Notes: generated from the sequence alone by a model not told the origin. A stretch of DNA of 64,000 nucleotides from Chryseobacterium gambrini (GCF_900156825.1 NZ_FTOV01000007.1:62001-126000); one strand, 5' to 3'. Numbered from the stretch's first letter, positions 16,476 through 25,692 are shown. Numbers and translations are program-made.

Positions 16476-16964
16476 TTAATTGTCTTCCCAAATGACAAGG
16501 CATTTTTTGTCCTGCCAGAATGTTTCTAAGGTCATATTGGGATTTCCTGTTACTTTAATGGTAAGAGGACTAAGTCTTACACTGAGTTTGTGTGATCTGC
16601 TTCCATAGGTTCCTATGTCTACCATCTCATTGCCCAAAAGCGTAAGATTTTTGTTTTTTAAATATTTATAAATTGCAGGAACCTGTAAATCTGTTCCTCC
16701 CGTCATTTCTGCATGGGGATTCCGTAAAGCTTTGGCTGTATAAATAAGCTCTGATAAATCTTGCGGATGATTTTCAAAATGTTCTTCATAACTTTTGTAA
16801 TAGATGGTTTCCAAAGCATCTTCCTGAGCTATAAACTCATTGTGGATAAAATATCCTATGTGCCAGTTTTCGCCATATTTGCGGTTCCATTCCTGCTGTC
16901 TTTTCTGCTGCTGTTTTATATTTCCTGCTTTTCCTATTTTTCTTTCTGCAACTTTCCAGGTCAT
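16476..16964 (-). CDS. 162-residue conserved-looking protein upstream of rtcB
   Basis: Cytoplasmic protein with no family recognised. The N terminus is basic and Q/K-rich (KQQQKRQQEWNRKYGENWH); the C-terminal two thirds look like a compact mixed fold with AEMTGGTDLQVPAIYKYL, GTYGSRSHKLSVRLSP and a final CLVIWEDN. It is unlike archease, the usual RtcB partner, in length, charge and motifs. It precedes rtcB by 11 bases, so it is almost certainly co-translated with it and may be an RtcB helper. Confidence 0.65.
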   Translation of the reverse strand: MTWKVAERKIGKAGNIKQQQKRQQEWNRKYGENWHIGYFIHNEFIAQEDALETIYYKSYEEHFENHPQDLSELIYTAKALRNPHAEMTGGTDLQVPAIYKYLKNKNLTLLGNEMVDIGTYGSRSHKLSVRLSPLTIKVTGNPNMTLETFWQDKKCLVIWEDN

Positions 16965-17000
16965 GCTTACTTTTTGTTGTTTAATGATTTATCTGAAAAA

Positions 17001-17738
17001 TTAAAATTCTCCGTCTGTAAATATTTCTGCAAGCTCTTCTGCGGAGATCCTATAATTAAAATATTTTCTCACTTTAATTTTCCTTTTATATTTATCCTTC
17101 CATTTATCGGGTTTCCCATAAATGTTTTTTTGAATAATTCCTATTACTTTGTGTTGATTTAAATAGGAGTCTAATGCATTATATTCTTTTTCTAAATCCT
17201 CATCTAAAGGTTTATAGTGTGTAATCATATTGGGTCTTACTCTCAATACGAATCTCCAAGGTTCTGTAAATTCATAATATTCTTTGATCAATTTTTTGTT
17301 ATGGGCGTAATATTCTTTTTTTACAAAATACTGTCTTTCGCGTTCCGTTAAACCAAATTTCGGATCGTTCCATTCCCAGGGAAGAACGTTTGCGGTTTTT
17401 TGTTCTTTTTCCACGTAAATTCTTCGTCCGGATTTTCTTTTCTTTTTTAGAAATTTTCGGCTGTCGGAATACATTTCCGTATTGATTTTCTTTAAAAGGT
17501 TTTCGAAGAAATCGCCGTCTTTAGAACGTTTTACATCATCTCTTACGACAAAAAATCTCACAAATCCTTTCTGATAAGGTTTTTCTAGCGGAATGAGCGG
17601 AATATTCCTTCTTAATTTCCAGACTTCTCTATGACGATTATATTTTTTTCTGATCTGTTTTTCTACATCTTTTTTTATAGTTCTTTTTCTGCTTCTCAGA
17701 CTTCTTATTCGAGAATACAGAAGATGATCTTTTTCCAT
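17001..17738 (-). CDS. Highly basic protein, first gene of the rtcB-prfH operon
   Basis: 245-residue lysine/arginine-rich protein with no family recognised. Basic clusters recur throughout (RSLRSRKRTIKKD, KKKRKSGRR, KWKDKYKRKIKVRKYF), alternating with aromatic residues, with a short acidic end (AEELAEIFTDGEF). No signal peptide or membrane segment is present. Such composition suits binding to RNA or ribosomes. It opens the operon, 36 bases before the next gene; no TAnnTTTG box or sigma-54-type TGGCAC/TTGC pair was found just upstream. Confidence 0.6.
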   Translation of the reverse strand: MEKDHLLYSRIRSLRSRKRTIKKDVEKQIRKKYNRHREVWKLRRNIPLIPLEKPYQKGFVRFFVVRDDVKRSKDGDFFENLLKKINTEMYSDSRKFLKKKRKSGRRIYVEKEQKTANVLPWEWNDPKFGLTERERQYFVKKEYYAHNKKLIKEYYEFTEPWRFVLRVRPNMITHYKPLDEDLEKEYNALDSYLNQHKVIGIIQKNIYGKPDKWKDKYKRKIKVRKYFNYRISAEELAEIFTDGEF

Positions 17739-17875
17739 TTGTTTGCCGGATTTCAGAATTTCTGAACCATTTTTTGCATTAAACCATCTCCAACTAAACC
17801 TATAGTTGAATTTACTTTTACCATTCCTCGGTAAGATTTTTCTTACGCCGAAATGATGATACGGATCCTTTTTTT

Positions 17876-17979
17876 TAGCCCAGATTGCAGCGGCATCCTT
17901 TTTTGTTGCGACCGGAGCGAAGCGCAGGTCGTAATAAAAAAGATACAGCGGAAAGCTGGAAATAGCTTCAAATAAAAAA
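17876..17979 (+). repeat. Dispersed hairpin repeat, copy B
   Basis: About 104 bases with the same outer cores as copy A (7280-7396), here TAGCCCAGATTGCAG and CGGAAAGCTGGAAATAGC. The centre forms a long imperfect stem of about 20 pairs (17893-17912 with 17928-17947) around GGAGCGAAGCGC. It lies in the 700-base gap between the rtcB operon and the fasciclin gene, in the same orientation as copy A. Confidence 0.7.
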
Positions 17980-18059
17980 TTATCTGCTAATTCAAAAAAA
18001 TCCTAAATACTAAAAAGATTTTTCGGGGAAACTGTTTGAGTTTGAAATATTGCGCAATA

Positions 18060-18230
18060 AAAAAACCCGAAATCTCTACGACTTCGGGTTTTGATATTTC
18101 ATTGTACTGTTATTCTAAGAGTGTACCAAACCACGAAGCCTCGCCTTTGCAAAAGGCAATCCTACTGTTGAAAGCTGATTGTATATGAACATTACTTCGT
18201 TGTTTTTAAATGGTTAAACTTTATTTTACG
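18060..18230 (-). ncRNA. Candidate small RNA with its own promoter and terminator
   Basis: A stretch of about 170 bases with no open reading frame of note, bounded on the minus strand by a consensus promoter (18234-18262) and a strong terminator (18062-18092). Inside is a perfect short stem GCCTTT-TGC-AAAGGC and a GC-richer core than the surrounding AT-rich gap. The family is not identified: 6S-Flavo, SRP RNA, tmRNA and RNase P hallmarks were looked for and not clearly found. Confidence 0.5.
18062..18092 (-). terminator. Terminator of the candidate small RNA
   Basis: Perfect 10-bp arms AAAACCCGAA and TTCGGGTTTT with an 11-base loop; the minus strand continues with a run of T. Confidence 0.75.
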
Positions 18231-18233
18231 CTG

Positions 18234-18262
18234 CAAATATATACATTTTTCTGAATATCAAA
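18234..18262 (-). promoter_or_regulatory. Promoter of the candidate small RNA
   Basis: On the minus strand TATATTTG (18234-18241) fits TAnnTTTG and TTTG (18259-18262) stands at -33 with a 17-base spacer. The predicted start of transcription is near 18229. Confidence 0.5.
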
Positions 18263-18440
18263 ATTATTTTTCGGTTTTTTTATCGAATCTGTAATGTTTT
18301 TTTCATGGAGACTGCTTTTTTCATCAATCTCTCTTTGTGGCTCGAGAGCTAAAATGACAAAAAATAAAATTAATTTTACTAAAATAAATAAAAAGGTATA
18401 ATATTTGCCTATAAAATTTTACATCTTAACAAATAATATT

Positions 18441-19391
18441 ATGAGAAATTTCTTTAAACCTCTACTATTTTCGGGAGTTGCCATGCTGTGCATTATCTCC
18501 TGCGACGACAATGATGACAACATGATAACTGAGAAGACCACGTATGAGCTGGTTTCTTCAGACAGTAATTTAAGCAGTTTAAAAGCTGCCATCGACAAAG
18601 CAGGTCTTTCTGCAACTCTTAACCAAAGCGGAACTTTTACGTTATTCGCCCCAACAAATGCCGCTTTTGCAACTTTTTTACAGGCAAACGGATATGCAAG
18701 TCTTAATGACGTTCCTACAGATGCTCTGAAAACTCTGCTGATGAATCACGTTCTGAATTCTGAAGTAAAAGCTGCAACAATTTCTACCGGCTATGTTTCT
18801 ACTCTTGCTATGGGATCTGCTTCTTCCACAAGACCAATCAGTATGTTTATCAATACGAATGGCGGTGTAAAAATTAATGGGGTATCGAATGTTGTTGCCA
18901 CAGATATTGATGCCAACAACGGAGTAATCCACAAAGTAGATGCGGTAATCGGTTTGCCGACAATCGTTACTCATGCAACGGCAAATCCTCAGTTTACATC
19001 TCTGGTTTCTGCTCTTACAAGAAGTGATATGCCAAATTTTGTTGGAATTTTAAGCGGAACTGCCAATTCTCCGTTTACGGTTTTTGCACCTACCAACACA
19101 GCATTTTCTTCTTTGCTAACAGAAATCGGAGCGGCTAATCTTGCAGCCATTCCAAAAACGACTTTGGAAAATACCTTGAAATATCACGTCGTTACCGGAG
19201 CTAATGTAGGATCTAATAATCTTACAAACAATATGATGGTTCCAACTTTCCAGGGTGGAAGTTTTAAGATTACCACAACGGGCGGTGCTAAGATTACAGA
19301 TAACAACAACAGAGTTTCTAATATTATTGTAACCGACGTACAATGCAGCAACGGAATTATCCATGCAATTGATAAAGTTTTGCTACCCTAA
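18441..19391 (+). CDS. Lipoprotein with two fasciclin domains
   Basis: 316-residue surface or periplasmic lipoprotein. The start at MRNFFKPLLF gives a lipoprotein signal ending in IISC, with an Asp-rich DDNDDN stretch right after the cysteine. Two FAS1 domains follow (about residues 35-165 and 180-315), each with an FTLFAPTNAAF or FTVFAPTNTAF motif and a NGVIHKVDAV or NGIIHAIDKV ending. FAS1 domains mediate adhesion. The Asp-rich mature start resembles the lipoprotein export signal used in Bacteroidota to reach the cell surface. Confidence 0.88.
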   Translation: MRNFFKPLLFSGVAMLCIISCDDNDDNMITEKTTYELVSSDSNLSSLKAAIDKAGLSATLNQSGTFTLFAPTNAAFATFLQANGYASLNDVPTDALKTLLMNHVLNSEVKAATISTGYVSTLAMGSASSTRPISMFINTNGGVKINGVSNVVATDIDANNGVIHKVDAVIGLPTIVTHATANPQFTSLVSALTRSDMPNFVGILSGTANSPFTVFAPTNTAFSSLLTEIGAANLAAIPKTTLENTLKYHVVTGANVGSNNLTNNMMVPTFQGGSFKITTTGGAKITDNNNRVSNIIVTDVQCSNGIIHAIDKVLLP

Positions 19392-19422
19392 TTGTTTTTT
19401 TTTCATATAATATTTAGCAAAA

Positions 19423-19450
19423 TAGGCTGCCTCATTTCTGAAGCAGCCTA
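19423..19450. terminator. Bidirectional terminator
   Basis: Arms TAGGCTGC and GCAGCCTA with a 12-base loop between two convergent genes; T-rich on the plus-strand side. Confidence 0.65.
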
Positions 19451-19472
19451 TCTTATTTTTTAATTTTTATAT

Positions 19473-19973
19473 TTAATCTTTAGATCCCAGATCATCCATC
19501 GGATCGTCCATTCCTTTAATGATATTGGAATGATAAACTCTTTCTGATCCTAAGAAGTAAATATTGTGCCTTGCTTTTGCTATAATTCCGTTATACTCTT
19601 CTTCAGTCATTCCTTCAGGAATATCTGTTTTTTCTTCCGCAGGTTTTCTGTATACCTGCAAAGCTCCGTTTTTATTCAGTACTGAATTGGCAGAAACTGC
19701 CTGTTCCAGATTATCGGCATAAACGATAACATTATTTTTACCAATACTGTGTTTTCTGTACGCATCAAGCATATCATTGTCATGCGCAAAGGTATATTCA
19801 AAAAATCCTTTGGTCTGCTCATCTTCCTGATAATTGTCGGTTGACAGCCCGCTTTCAAGGTTTGATCTGGAAATAATAATATTTGCTTCATCAAAGCCGT
19901 TTTCTTTTAAATCTTTTTTAATTTCTTCTGTATCTACCGTTACAGGAAATACGGAAACTACTGTATAAGCCAT
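19473..19973 (-). CDS. Stress-protein-like hypothetical protein
   Basis: 166-residue cytoplasmic acidic protein. The first half (TVVSVFPVTVDTEEIKKDLKENGFDEANIIISRS) resembles the heat-induced/general-stress 17M-type domain that senses or binds through an alternating beta-alpha fold, and the tail is acidic with MTEEEYNGIIAKARHNIYFLGSERVYH. The family match is by eye and moderate. It follows the mutase gene on the minus strand by 66 bases and may share its transcript. Confidence 0.6.
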   Translation of the reverse strand: MAYTVVSVFPVTVDTEEIKKDLKENGFDEANIIISRSNLESGLSTDNYQEDEQTKGFFEYTFAHDNDMLDAYRKHSIGKNNVIVYADNLEQAVSANSVLNKNGALQVYRKPAEEKTDIPEGMTEEEYNGIIAKARHNIYFLGSERVYHSNIIKGMDDPMDDLGSKD

Positions 19974-20039
19974 AATATTTTGTTTTGATTATGGAGTACA
20001 GTACAAAAGCTGTGCAACTTATCTGGTGAAAAGGTTAAT

Positions 20040-22157
20040 TTAATTTAAAAATTTATCCAGAATATCTACTGCACACTTCGGAAGGTTGGTTCCCGGACCA
20101 AAAATGAAATCGGCACCGTTTGCATACAGAAATTCATAATCCTGCTGCGGAATTACGCCTCCTACAACAATGGTAATATCATCTGCTCCGAGTTTTTTAA
20201 GTTCTTCAACCACCTGCGGAACCAGAGTTTTATGACCTGCCGCCAAAGAAGAAACTCCTAAAATATGAATGTCATTTTCTACCGCCTGTTTTGCCACTTC
20301 TTCCGGAGTCTGGAATAATGGTGCCACATCCACATCGAATCCCATATCTGCAAAGGCTGTTGCTACGACTTTTGCTCCTCTGTCGTGACCGTCCTGTCCC
20401 ATTTTGGCGACCATTAATCGTGGACGGCGCCCTTCTTCCTCCTCAAATTTCTGAGTAAGGTGTAAGGCTTTTTCAAAATATTCGTTTTTCCCTGCATTCA
20501 TGGCGTAAACTCCTGAAATTGTTCTGATGTTGGCTTTATATCTTCCGAAGCTTTCTTCCATCGCATCGCTCATTTCGCCCAGCGTTACTCTTCTTCTTGC
20601 GGCTTCAATACATAAGGCTAAAAGATTTCCTTTTCCAGATTTGGCACTTTCACGGATTTCATCTAAAATCTCATTCACCGCCTCAGGATTTCTTTCTGCC
20701 TTTATTTTATTTAATCTTTCGATCTGCTTTCTGCGGACTTCCGTGTTGTCGATATCCAGGATTTCAATGGCATCCTGCTTCAGTTCTGATCTGAAAGAAT
20801 TAACCCCGATAATAAATTCTTCACCACTGTCAATTTTTGCCTGTTTTCTTGCTGCTGCTTCTTCAATCCTCATCTTCGGAATTCCGGCTTCAATAGCTTT
20901 TGTCATTCCACCCTCTTGTTCCACCTCATCAATGTATTTCATGGCTTCTTCAATCATTTGCTGTGTAAGACTTTCCACTAAATTACTTCCGCCCATCGGA
21001 TCTACGACATCGCAGATTCCGCTTTCCTGCTGAAGAATAATCTGTGTATTTCTTGCAATTTTTGCTGAATAATCTGTAGGAAGTGCAATCGCTTCATCCA
21101 AAGCATTGGTATGAAGAGACTGTGTTCCGCCCAACGCTGAAGATAATGCTTCAATCGCGGTTCTGGTAATATTATTGAAAGGTTCCTGTTCCGTTAAAGA
21201 CCAGCCTGAAGTCTGTGAGTGGGTTCTTAAAGCTAAAGATTTCGGATTCTGAGGGTTAAACTGCTTTAATAATTCAGCCCAGATATATCTTGCCGCTCTC
21301 ATCTTTGCAATTTCCATGAAGTGATTCATCCCGATTGCCCAAAAAAATGATAATCTTGGTGCAAAATCATCAACATTCATTCCCGCTTTTATTCCGGTTC
21401 TTACGTATTCTAAACCATCGGCAAGTGTATAAGCCATTTCCAGAACAGGAGTGGCTCCTGCTTCCTGCATATGATAACCGGAAATTGAGATGGAATTAAA
21501 CTTCGGAATATTCTGAGAAGTATATTCGAAAATATCTGCAATAATCTTCATGGAAGGAGCAGGTGGATAAATGTAGGTATTTCTCACCATGAATTCCTTC
21601 AGAATATCATTCTGGATGGTTCCTGAAAGCAAATCCTGAGAAACGCCCTGTTCTTCTGCCGCCACAATATAGAATGAAAGAATCGGCAGAACGGCTCCGT
21701 TCATCGTCATGGAAACTGAAATCTGATCCAAAGGGATTTCATTGAATAAAATTTTCATATCCTCCACAGAATCAATTGCTACTCCCGCTTTTCCAACATC
21801 GCCCACAACTCTCGCGTGATCGGAATCATATCCTCTGTGTGTCGCCAAATCGAAGGCAACGGAAAGACCTTTTTGTCCCGCCGCCAGATTTCTTCTGTAA
21901 AAAGCATTGGATTCTTCTGCCGTGGAAAAACCTGCATACTGACGGATCGTCCATGGTTTCTGAACGTACATCGTGGAATACGGACCTCTTAAATAAGGAG
22001 CAATTCCCGGAGAAGTCTGCGTTAATTCCTGATTTTTAACGTCTTCTGCCGTATAAGAAGATTTTAACTGTAAGCCGTCTTTCTCAAAAGGATAGACCTC
22101 TGTTTTCTTTTCGGTAATAGTGAATTGAGGAGTTTTATTCTGAACTGCCCTTCTCAT
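20040..22157 (-). CDS. scpA: Methylmalonyl-CoA mutase, large subunit
   Basis: 705-residue B12-dependent mutase that interconverts methylmalonyl-CoA and succinyl-CoA. The TIM-barrel part carries [33 protein letters not shown] and GYHMQEAGA; the cobalamin domain carries [11 protein letters not shown], with the cobalt-ligand histidine near residue 590, and the later GVSSLAAGH and VGGVIP segments. Length fits the catalytic subunit. In Bacteroidota a separate small subunit is usually encoded immediately upstream; here that side is non-coding, so the partner subunit is elsewhere or absent. MeaB is encoded at 6166-7149. Confidence 0.95.
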   Translation of the reverse strand: MRRAVQNKTPQFTITEKKTEVYPFEKDGLQLKSSYTAEDVKNQELTQTSPGIAPYLRGPYSTMYVQKPWTIRQYAGFSTAEESNAFYRRNLAAGQKGLSVAFDLATHRGYDSDHARVVGDVGKAGVAIDSVEDMKILFNEIPLDQISVSMTMNGAVLPILSFYIVAAEEQGVSQDLLSGTIQNDILKEFMVRNTYIYPPAPSMKIIADIFEYTSQNIPKFNSISISGYHMQEAGATPVLEMAYTLADGLEYVRTGIKAGMNVDDFAPRLSFFWAIGMNHFMEIAKMRAARYIWAELLKQFNPQNPKSLALRTHSQTSGWSLTEQEPFNNITRTAIEALSSALGGTQSLHTNALDEAIALPTDYSAKIARNTQIILQQESGICDVVDPMGGSNLVESLTQQMIEEAMKYIDEVEQEGGMTKAIEAGIPKMRIEEAAARKQAKIDSGEEFIIGVNSFRSELKQDAIEILDIDNTEVRRKQIERLNKIKAERNPEAVNEILDEIRESAKSGKGNLLALCIEAARRRVTLGEMSDAMEESFGRYKANIRTISGVYAMNAGKNEYFEKALHLTQKFEEEEGRRPRLMVAKMGQDGHDRGAKVVATAFADMGFDVDVAPLFQTPEEVAKQAVENDIHILGVSSLAAGHKTLVPQVVEELKKLGADDITIVVGGVIPQQDYEFLYANGADFIFGPGTNLPKCAVDILDKFLN

Positions 22158-22386
22158 AATTTCAGATTTAATAGATGGCTAAAATTACACATTTTTGAGG
22201 GAATATTTTTTAAATAAAAAAAGCGAAACTGCAAAACTGCAAAATTGCTTTTTATGTACTCACTAATCGTAATTTTTTAATATCAATTAAAGAAATAAGT
22301 ACAAACTACAAATAACTGCTAAAACCTTCTTCTGAAATTTAATGAAGGGGAAAAACATTTCCCTTCTGCAATGGCGGTTTTCATAT

Positions 22387-22596
22387 CTGTACGTTATATT
22401 CTTCCAACTGTAAATTACATTCTTGCAACTAAAAGTAATATTTTAGCGCCTGTAAGTTACATTCTTGCGCCTGTATTTTATATTCTCACGTCTGTAAGTT
22501 ATATTCTTCCTGCTGTAAATTACATTCTTGCAACTGAAAGAAGTGTTTTAGCACCTGTAAGTTATATTTTTATATCTGTAAACCATATTGAGATAT
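22387..22596. repeat. Ten-unit 21-bp tandem repeat with 105-bp super-repeat
   Basis: Ten units of exactly 21 bases with consensus CTGTAAGTTATATTCTTGCA, no gaps. Units 1-5 and 6-10 correspond pairwise (units 2 and 7 are identical; 3 and 8 share the odd AAAG/TTTTAGC form), so a block of five units was duplicated. One plus-strand frame (22371-22634, 87 codons) stays open through all units and would give a 7-residue repeat of type YILAPVS; the other frames examined contain stops. The rest of the 565-base gap holds only the terminator at 22671 and AT-rich sequence. Confidence 0.8.
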
Positions 22597-22670
22597 ACAG
22601 AAGTATGGTTTTCATTAGATTCTATATTATTTAATACACTTTTTTACATTTTCGGGAATGTTAGATAAAA

Positions 22671-22703
22671 AAATAATCCGGATAAAGTTTATCCGGATTA
22701 TTT
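22671..22703 (-). terminator. Terminator after the M12B-like peptidase gene
   Basis: Near-perfect 16-base arms (22671-22686 and 22688-22703) around AATAATCCGGATAA, followed on the minus strand by T-rich sequence. Confidence 0.75.
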
Positions 22704-22722
22704 TGAATCTATGTTAAGAATA

Positions 22723-25692
22723 TTACTTCTTGATTAACTTAGTGCTGTAAGATTTCTCCCCATTTTTAATCGCAATTACATATACCCCTTTTACTAAAGT
22801 GGATACATTAATAATCTGATTGCTAAGATCTCCCTGAAGTACCAGTCTTCCATCGGCACTGTAGATTTTGTAATCTGCTTTACCTTTTATATTCTTCACT
22901 CCAACAAAGTCTTCTGCCGGATTCGGATATATAGAGATATCGGATTCTGCATTATTTTTAACTTCATCCGTAGCAAGAACTGTATCTGTAATCTTCACTC
23001 TGAAGTCCATTGTTCCTCCTGCAGGACTTACAGAACCACAAGCTGAAGTAAGAGGAGTATTAAAATTACCTGCAACTCTCATTAAAGTCGTTTTATCTCC
23101 TGAATAAGCAGTTGTAGGAACTGTAAAGCTAGCAGAAACCGCTCTTACACCGGAAGCAGCATTAGGCGTACCACTGTTTGAAAGAACTTTTTCTGAAGCT
23201 TCGAATACACCATTTCTGTTATAATCGATCCAGACATTTAGTCCCATCGGATTACTAACATAATCTGAAGTAGACAAACCATATACTGCTACAGAATATG
23301 CTGTTCCTTTCACAAGATTAATTACATTGGCAGGAACCTCAGTAATATCTTTATAAGATCTGAAAGTAGCATCTACATAATTGACATTCGCCAACTGAAC
23401 ACGCCCTATTGCTCCAAAGTAAGGAAGCGGACTGTTTAGTACACAATAATCATATCCTGTTCTAAGACCTTTTGTTTTGAAAGTATAAACTCCTGAGAAA
23501 GTTCCGGGAACAGTATTTACCACTGCAGCAACTCTTACTTCATAGCTGGTTTCATCCTCAAGTCCCGTTAAAGAAATTGAACTAACACTGCTTGAAGCTG
23601 TCGTCCAGTTTGTATCCCCTACTTTTCTGTAGTTTACTGAATATGTTGCTCCGGGTACTGCATTCCATCCTACAATAGCTGATGTTCTCAGTACGTCCAG
23701 ATCTCTTGTTTTCAAACCTGTAGGCGCATTCGTAGTAGAAGTCGGCGCAGCCGCCACTGTAATTTGTGGAGAAACCGCATAGAATACATTCCCAATTGCA
23801 GAAATTCTTAATTTAACAGCACCTGTTAAACTAGCAGGCATTTGCCCTGTATAACTTCCGGTATTTGGAGTTGATGCAACCAAATCCGTCCATGTAGTTC
23901 CATTATCCGTTGTATAATCTATCTTTACATTTGATACATTATATGGTGCAGCATTTGTATTTACCGCATCCCACAAGATTGTATTTGAAGCATTGTTGTA
24001 AAGTACTGTAGCATCAGTAATTCCATTAAATTTAAATGGTCCGTCGTTACCCACTGTAACTGTTGTTTCTGAAGAAGAAACCATTGGTCTTACCGGGTTT
24101 TCGTCTCTTACAGTAACTGCGTACTTTAAAACTCGGGGAATATAAGATACTGTTTCCCAATCAGTTTTATTAATTAAATTACCTGCCATTACAGTAGATA
24201 ATTTAGGGAAATATCTTCTTCCGCTGGTTGTTCCAAAGTATGATCTTGTTAATGCTCCTACAGGATTGAATCCCCATCCGCTGTCTCCGGAGATAGAACT
24301 GGTAGTTCCTACCGTATCATATTGCTCCCAGTTGTATTTGAATGTATCATTTTGCGCATCGGTAGCTGAAGCTTCCAAATAATAAGCTGTTCCTTTAGGA
24401 ATGGTGTAAGCTGTAAGAGGTGCAATAACCGGAGCGGTATTTGTAGTGATCGTCTGTTCCGTACCACAAGCACTTTTGCTATCAAGATTTGTTAGAATCT
24501 GATCAATTGATGAATAGTGAAAATACGCATCAGAATTCAATTGAACGTTATCTGGGGTAATTCCCGCATATGCCATAATTGTTGTTCCTCCTCCGGGTTC
24601 AACATTTACAGCCGTTCCTTCTGTAATATTAGAAAACGTATGGTTTCCTCCAAGCTGATGTCCCATTTCGTGTGCAACATAATCGATATCAAATGTATCT
24701 CCTACAGGATTTGTATTTTGAGTGAATGCTGATCCTTTTGCTAAAGTAGTGCTTGTTGCAGGATTTGTACAAATACATCCTATACATCCAGCATTTCCAT
24801 TTCCTCCTGCCGCATTGAAAACGTGACCGATGTCATAATTTGCATTCCCAACTTGAGAAGTTAGGGTTTGCTGTAAATTTAAATTTAAATTACCGGTATA
24901 AGGATCTGTCGTTGGATCTGTATAAATAATTCCCGGTAAATTCTGAACAAGTAATTTTATACCAAATTCTTTTTCGAAAACACCATTCACACGGGTCATT
25001 GTTGCATTCATTTGGGTTACTGTATTTGTAATTCCTCCTGAAGGATCAAACAGTTTTGTATATTCTCCCGTTGTAGAAAGCGCCAAACGATACGTTCTGT
25101 ATTTTGTAATAGAAGGTCTGTTTGTAATTCCTACACTAGAAAGATTTTTTTTTCCGTTTTCTAAAAGAGATTTAATATCCTTGATATTTTTTTCTTCTGT
25201 ACCACATTCAAACCCTTGGTCGCTCTGTGTTCTCTTGGACTTATAAAAAACGCCGTATGTTTTTTTATCCTTAGTAATAGGTTCTATAAACTGAAATACA
25301 CCATCTTTAATAATCATTGTCTGGATTTCAGTAGGCGATGTACTGAATCTAAGATATTTTGAAGGATCATCCACTCCTACACCTACGTAAGATCCAAGTC
25401 CGTAGGTATCTGCCATGGATTTTTCCATAACAGGATTGCTATATACCGCAAACTTTTCAACTTTACCCTCTACAGTCGGTAAAGAAATAATAACAGGTTT
25501 TGCTCCGTTTCCTGTTTCCACAGCATCTTTCAAAAGGTCTCTGAGTGATGTTAAGTCTACCTTATAAGCATACTTCACCTCCACTTCTTTTCTAATTTCA
25601 GAAACTTTCTGAGAAGACGGCTCCCATCTCTGTGCATAAGCAGAGGTAGCAATACCCGCTAAAGCACAAACCAGTAAAATTCTTTTTTTCAT
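22723..25692 (-). CDS. Secreted reprolysin-like metallopeptidase with T9SS domain
   Basis: 989-residue secreted zinc peptidase. The start at MKKRILLVC gives a signal peptide ending at AYAQ. A propeptide is followed by an M12B-like catalytic domain with the extended zinc motif HEMGHQLGGNH near residue 338. Next come a beta-sandwich region, a fibronectin III domain (about 660-750), a GEVED domain (around NVWIDYNRNGVFE) and a C-terminal type IX sorting domain (ISIYPNPAEDFV to TKLIKK). It is made singly, with its own promoter box at 25725-25732. Confidence 0.9.
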   Translation of the reverse strand: MKKRILLVCALAGIATSAYAQRWEPSSQKVSEIRKEVEVKYAYKVDLTSLRDLLKDAVETGNGAKPVIISLPTVEGKVEKFAVYSNPVMEKSMADTYGLGSYVGVGVDDPSKYLRFSTSPTEIQTMIIKDGVFQFIEPITKDKKTYGVFYKSKRTQSDQGFECGTEEKNIKDIKSLLENGKKNLSSVGITNRPSITKYRTYRLALSTTGEYTKLFDPSGGITNTVTQMNATMTRVNGVFEKEFGIKLLVQNLPGIIYTDPTTDPYTGNLNLNLQQTLTSQVGNANYDIGHVFNAAGGNGNAGCIGCICTNPATSTTLAKGSAFTQNTNPVGDTFDIDYVAHEMGHQLGGNHTFSNITEGTAVNVEPGGGTTIMAYAGITPDNVQLNSDAYFHYSSIDQILTNLDSKSACGTEQTITTNTAPVIAPLTAYTIPKGTAYYLEASATDAQNDTFKYNWEQYDTVGTTSSISGDSGWGFNPVGALTRSYFGTTSGRRYFPKLSTVMAGNLINKTDWETVSYIPRVLKYAVTVRDENPVRPMVSSSETTVTVGNDGPFKFNGITDATVLYNNASNTILWDAVNTNAAPYNVSNVKIDYTTDNGTTWTDLVASTPNTGSYTGQMPASLTGAVKLRISAIGNVFYAVSPQITVAAAPTSTTNAPTGLKTRDLDVLRTSAIVGWNAVPGATYSVNYRKVGDTNWTTASSSVSSISLTGLEDETSYEVRVAAVVNTVPGTFSGVYTFKTKGLRTGYDYCVLNSPLPYFGAIGRVQLANVNYVDATFRSYKDITEVPANVINLVKGTAYSVAVYGLSTSDYVSNPMGLNVWIDYNRNGVFEASEKVLSNSGTPNAASGVRAVSASFTVPTTAYSGDKTTLMRVAGNFNTPLTSACGSVSPAGGTMDFRVKITDTVLATDEVKNNAESDISIYPNPAEDFVGVKNIKGKADYKIYSADGRLVLQGDLSNQIINVSTLVKGVYVIAIKNGEKSYSTKLIKK

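Noticed and set aside
16476..16964. Archease
   Set aside because: Basic Q/K-rich start and motif set do not match archease, which is acidic and carries a metal-binding aspartate pattern.
17739..17875. Sigma-54/RtcR-type control of the rtcB operon
   Set aside because: No TGGCAC-N5-TTGC pair and no rtcR gene; this control is known from enterobacteria and does not apply here.
18060..18230. 6S, SRP, tmRNA or RNase P RNA
   Set aside because: No closing long hairpin with central bubble, no GGAAAC/SRP loop, no tag frame and no P4-like core could be recognised by eye; left as unassigned.
20527..21033. 168-codon plus-strand frame
   Set aside because: Antisense to the methylmalonyl-CoA mutase gene.
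22387..22596. CRISPR array
   Set aside because: The 21-bp units are contiguous with no spacers, and no cas gene is present.
22371..22634. 87-codon frame through the 21-bp array called as a gene
   Set aside because: Kept as a repeat. An open frame is expected when a period divisible by three happens to lack stops, and no promoter or known family supports it; listed as a finding instead.
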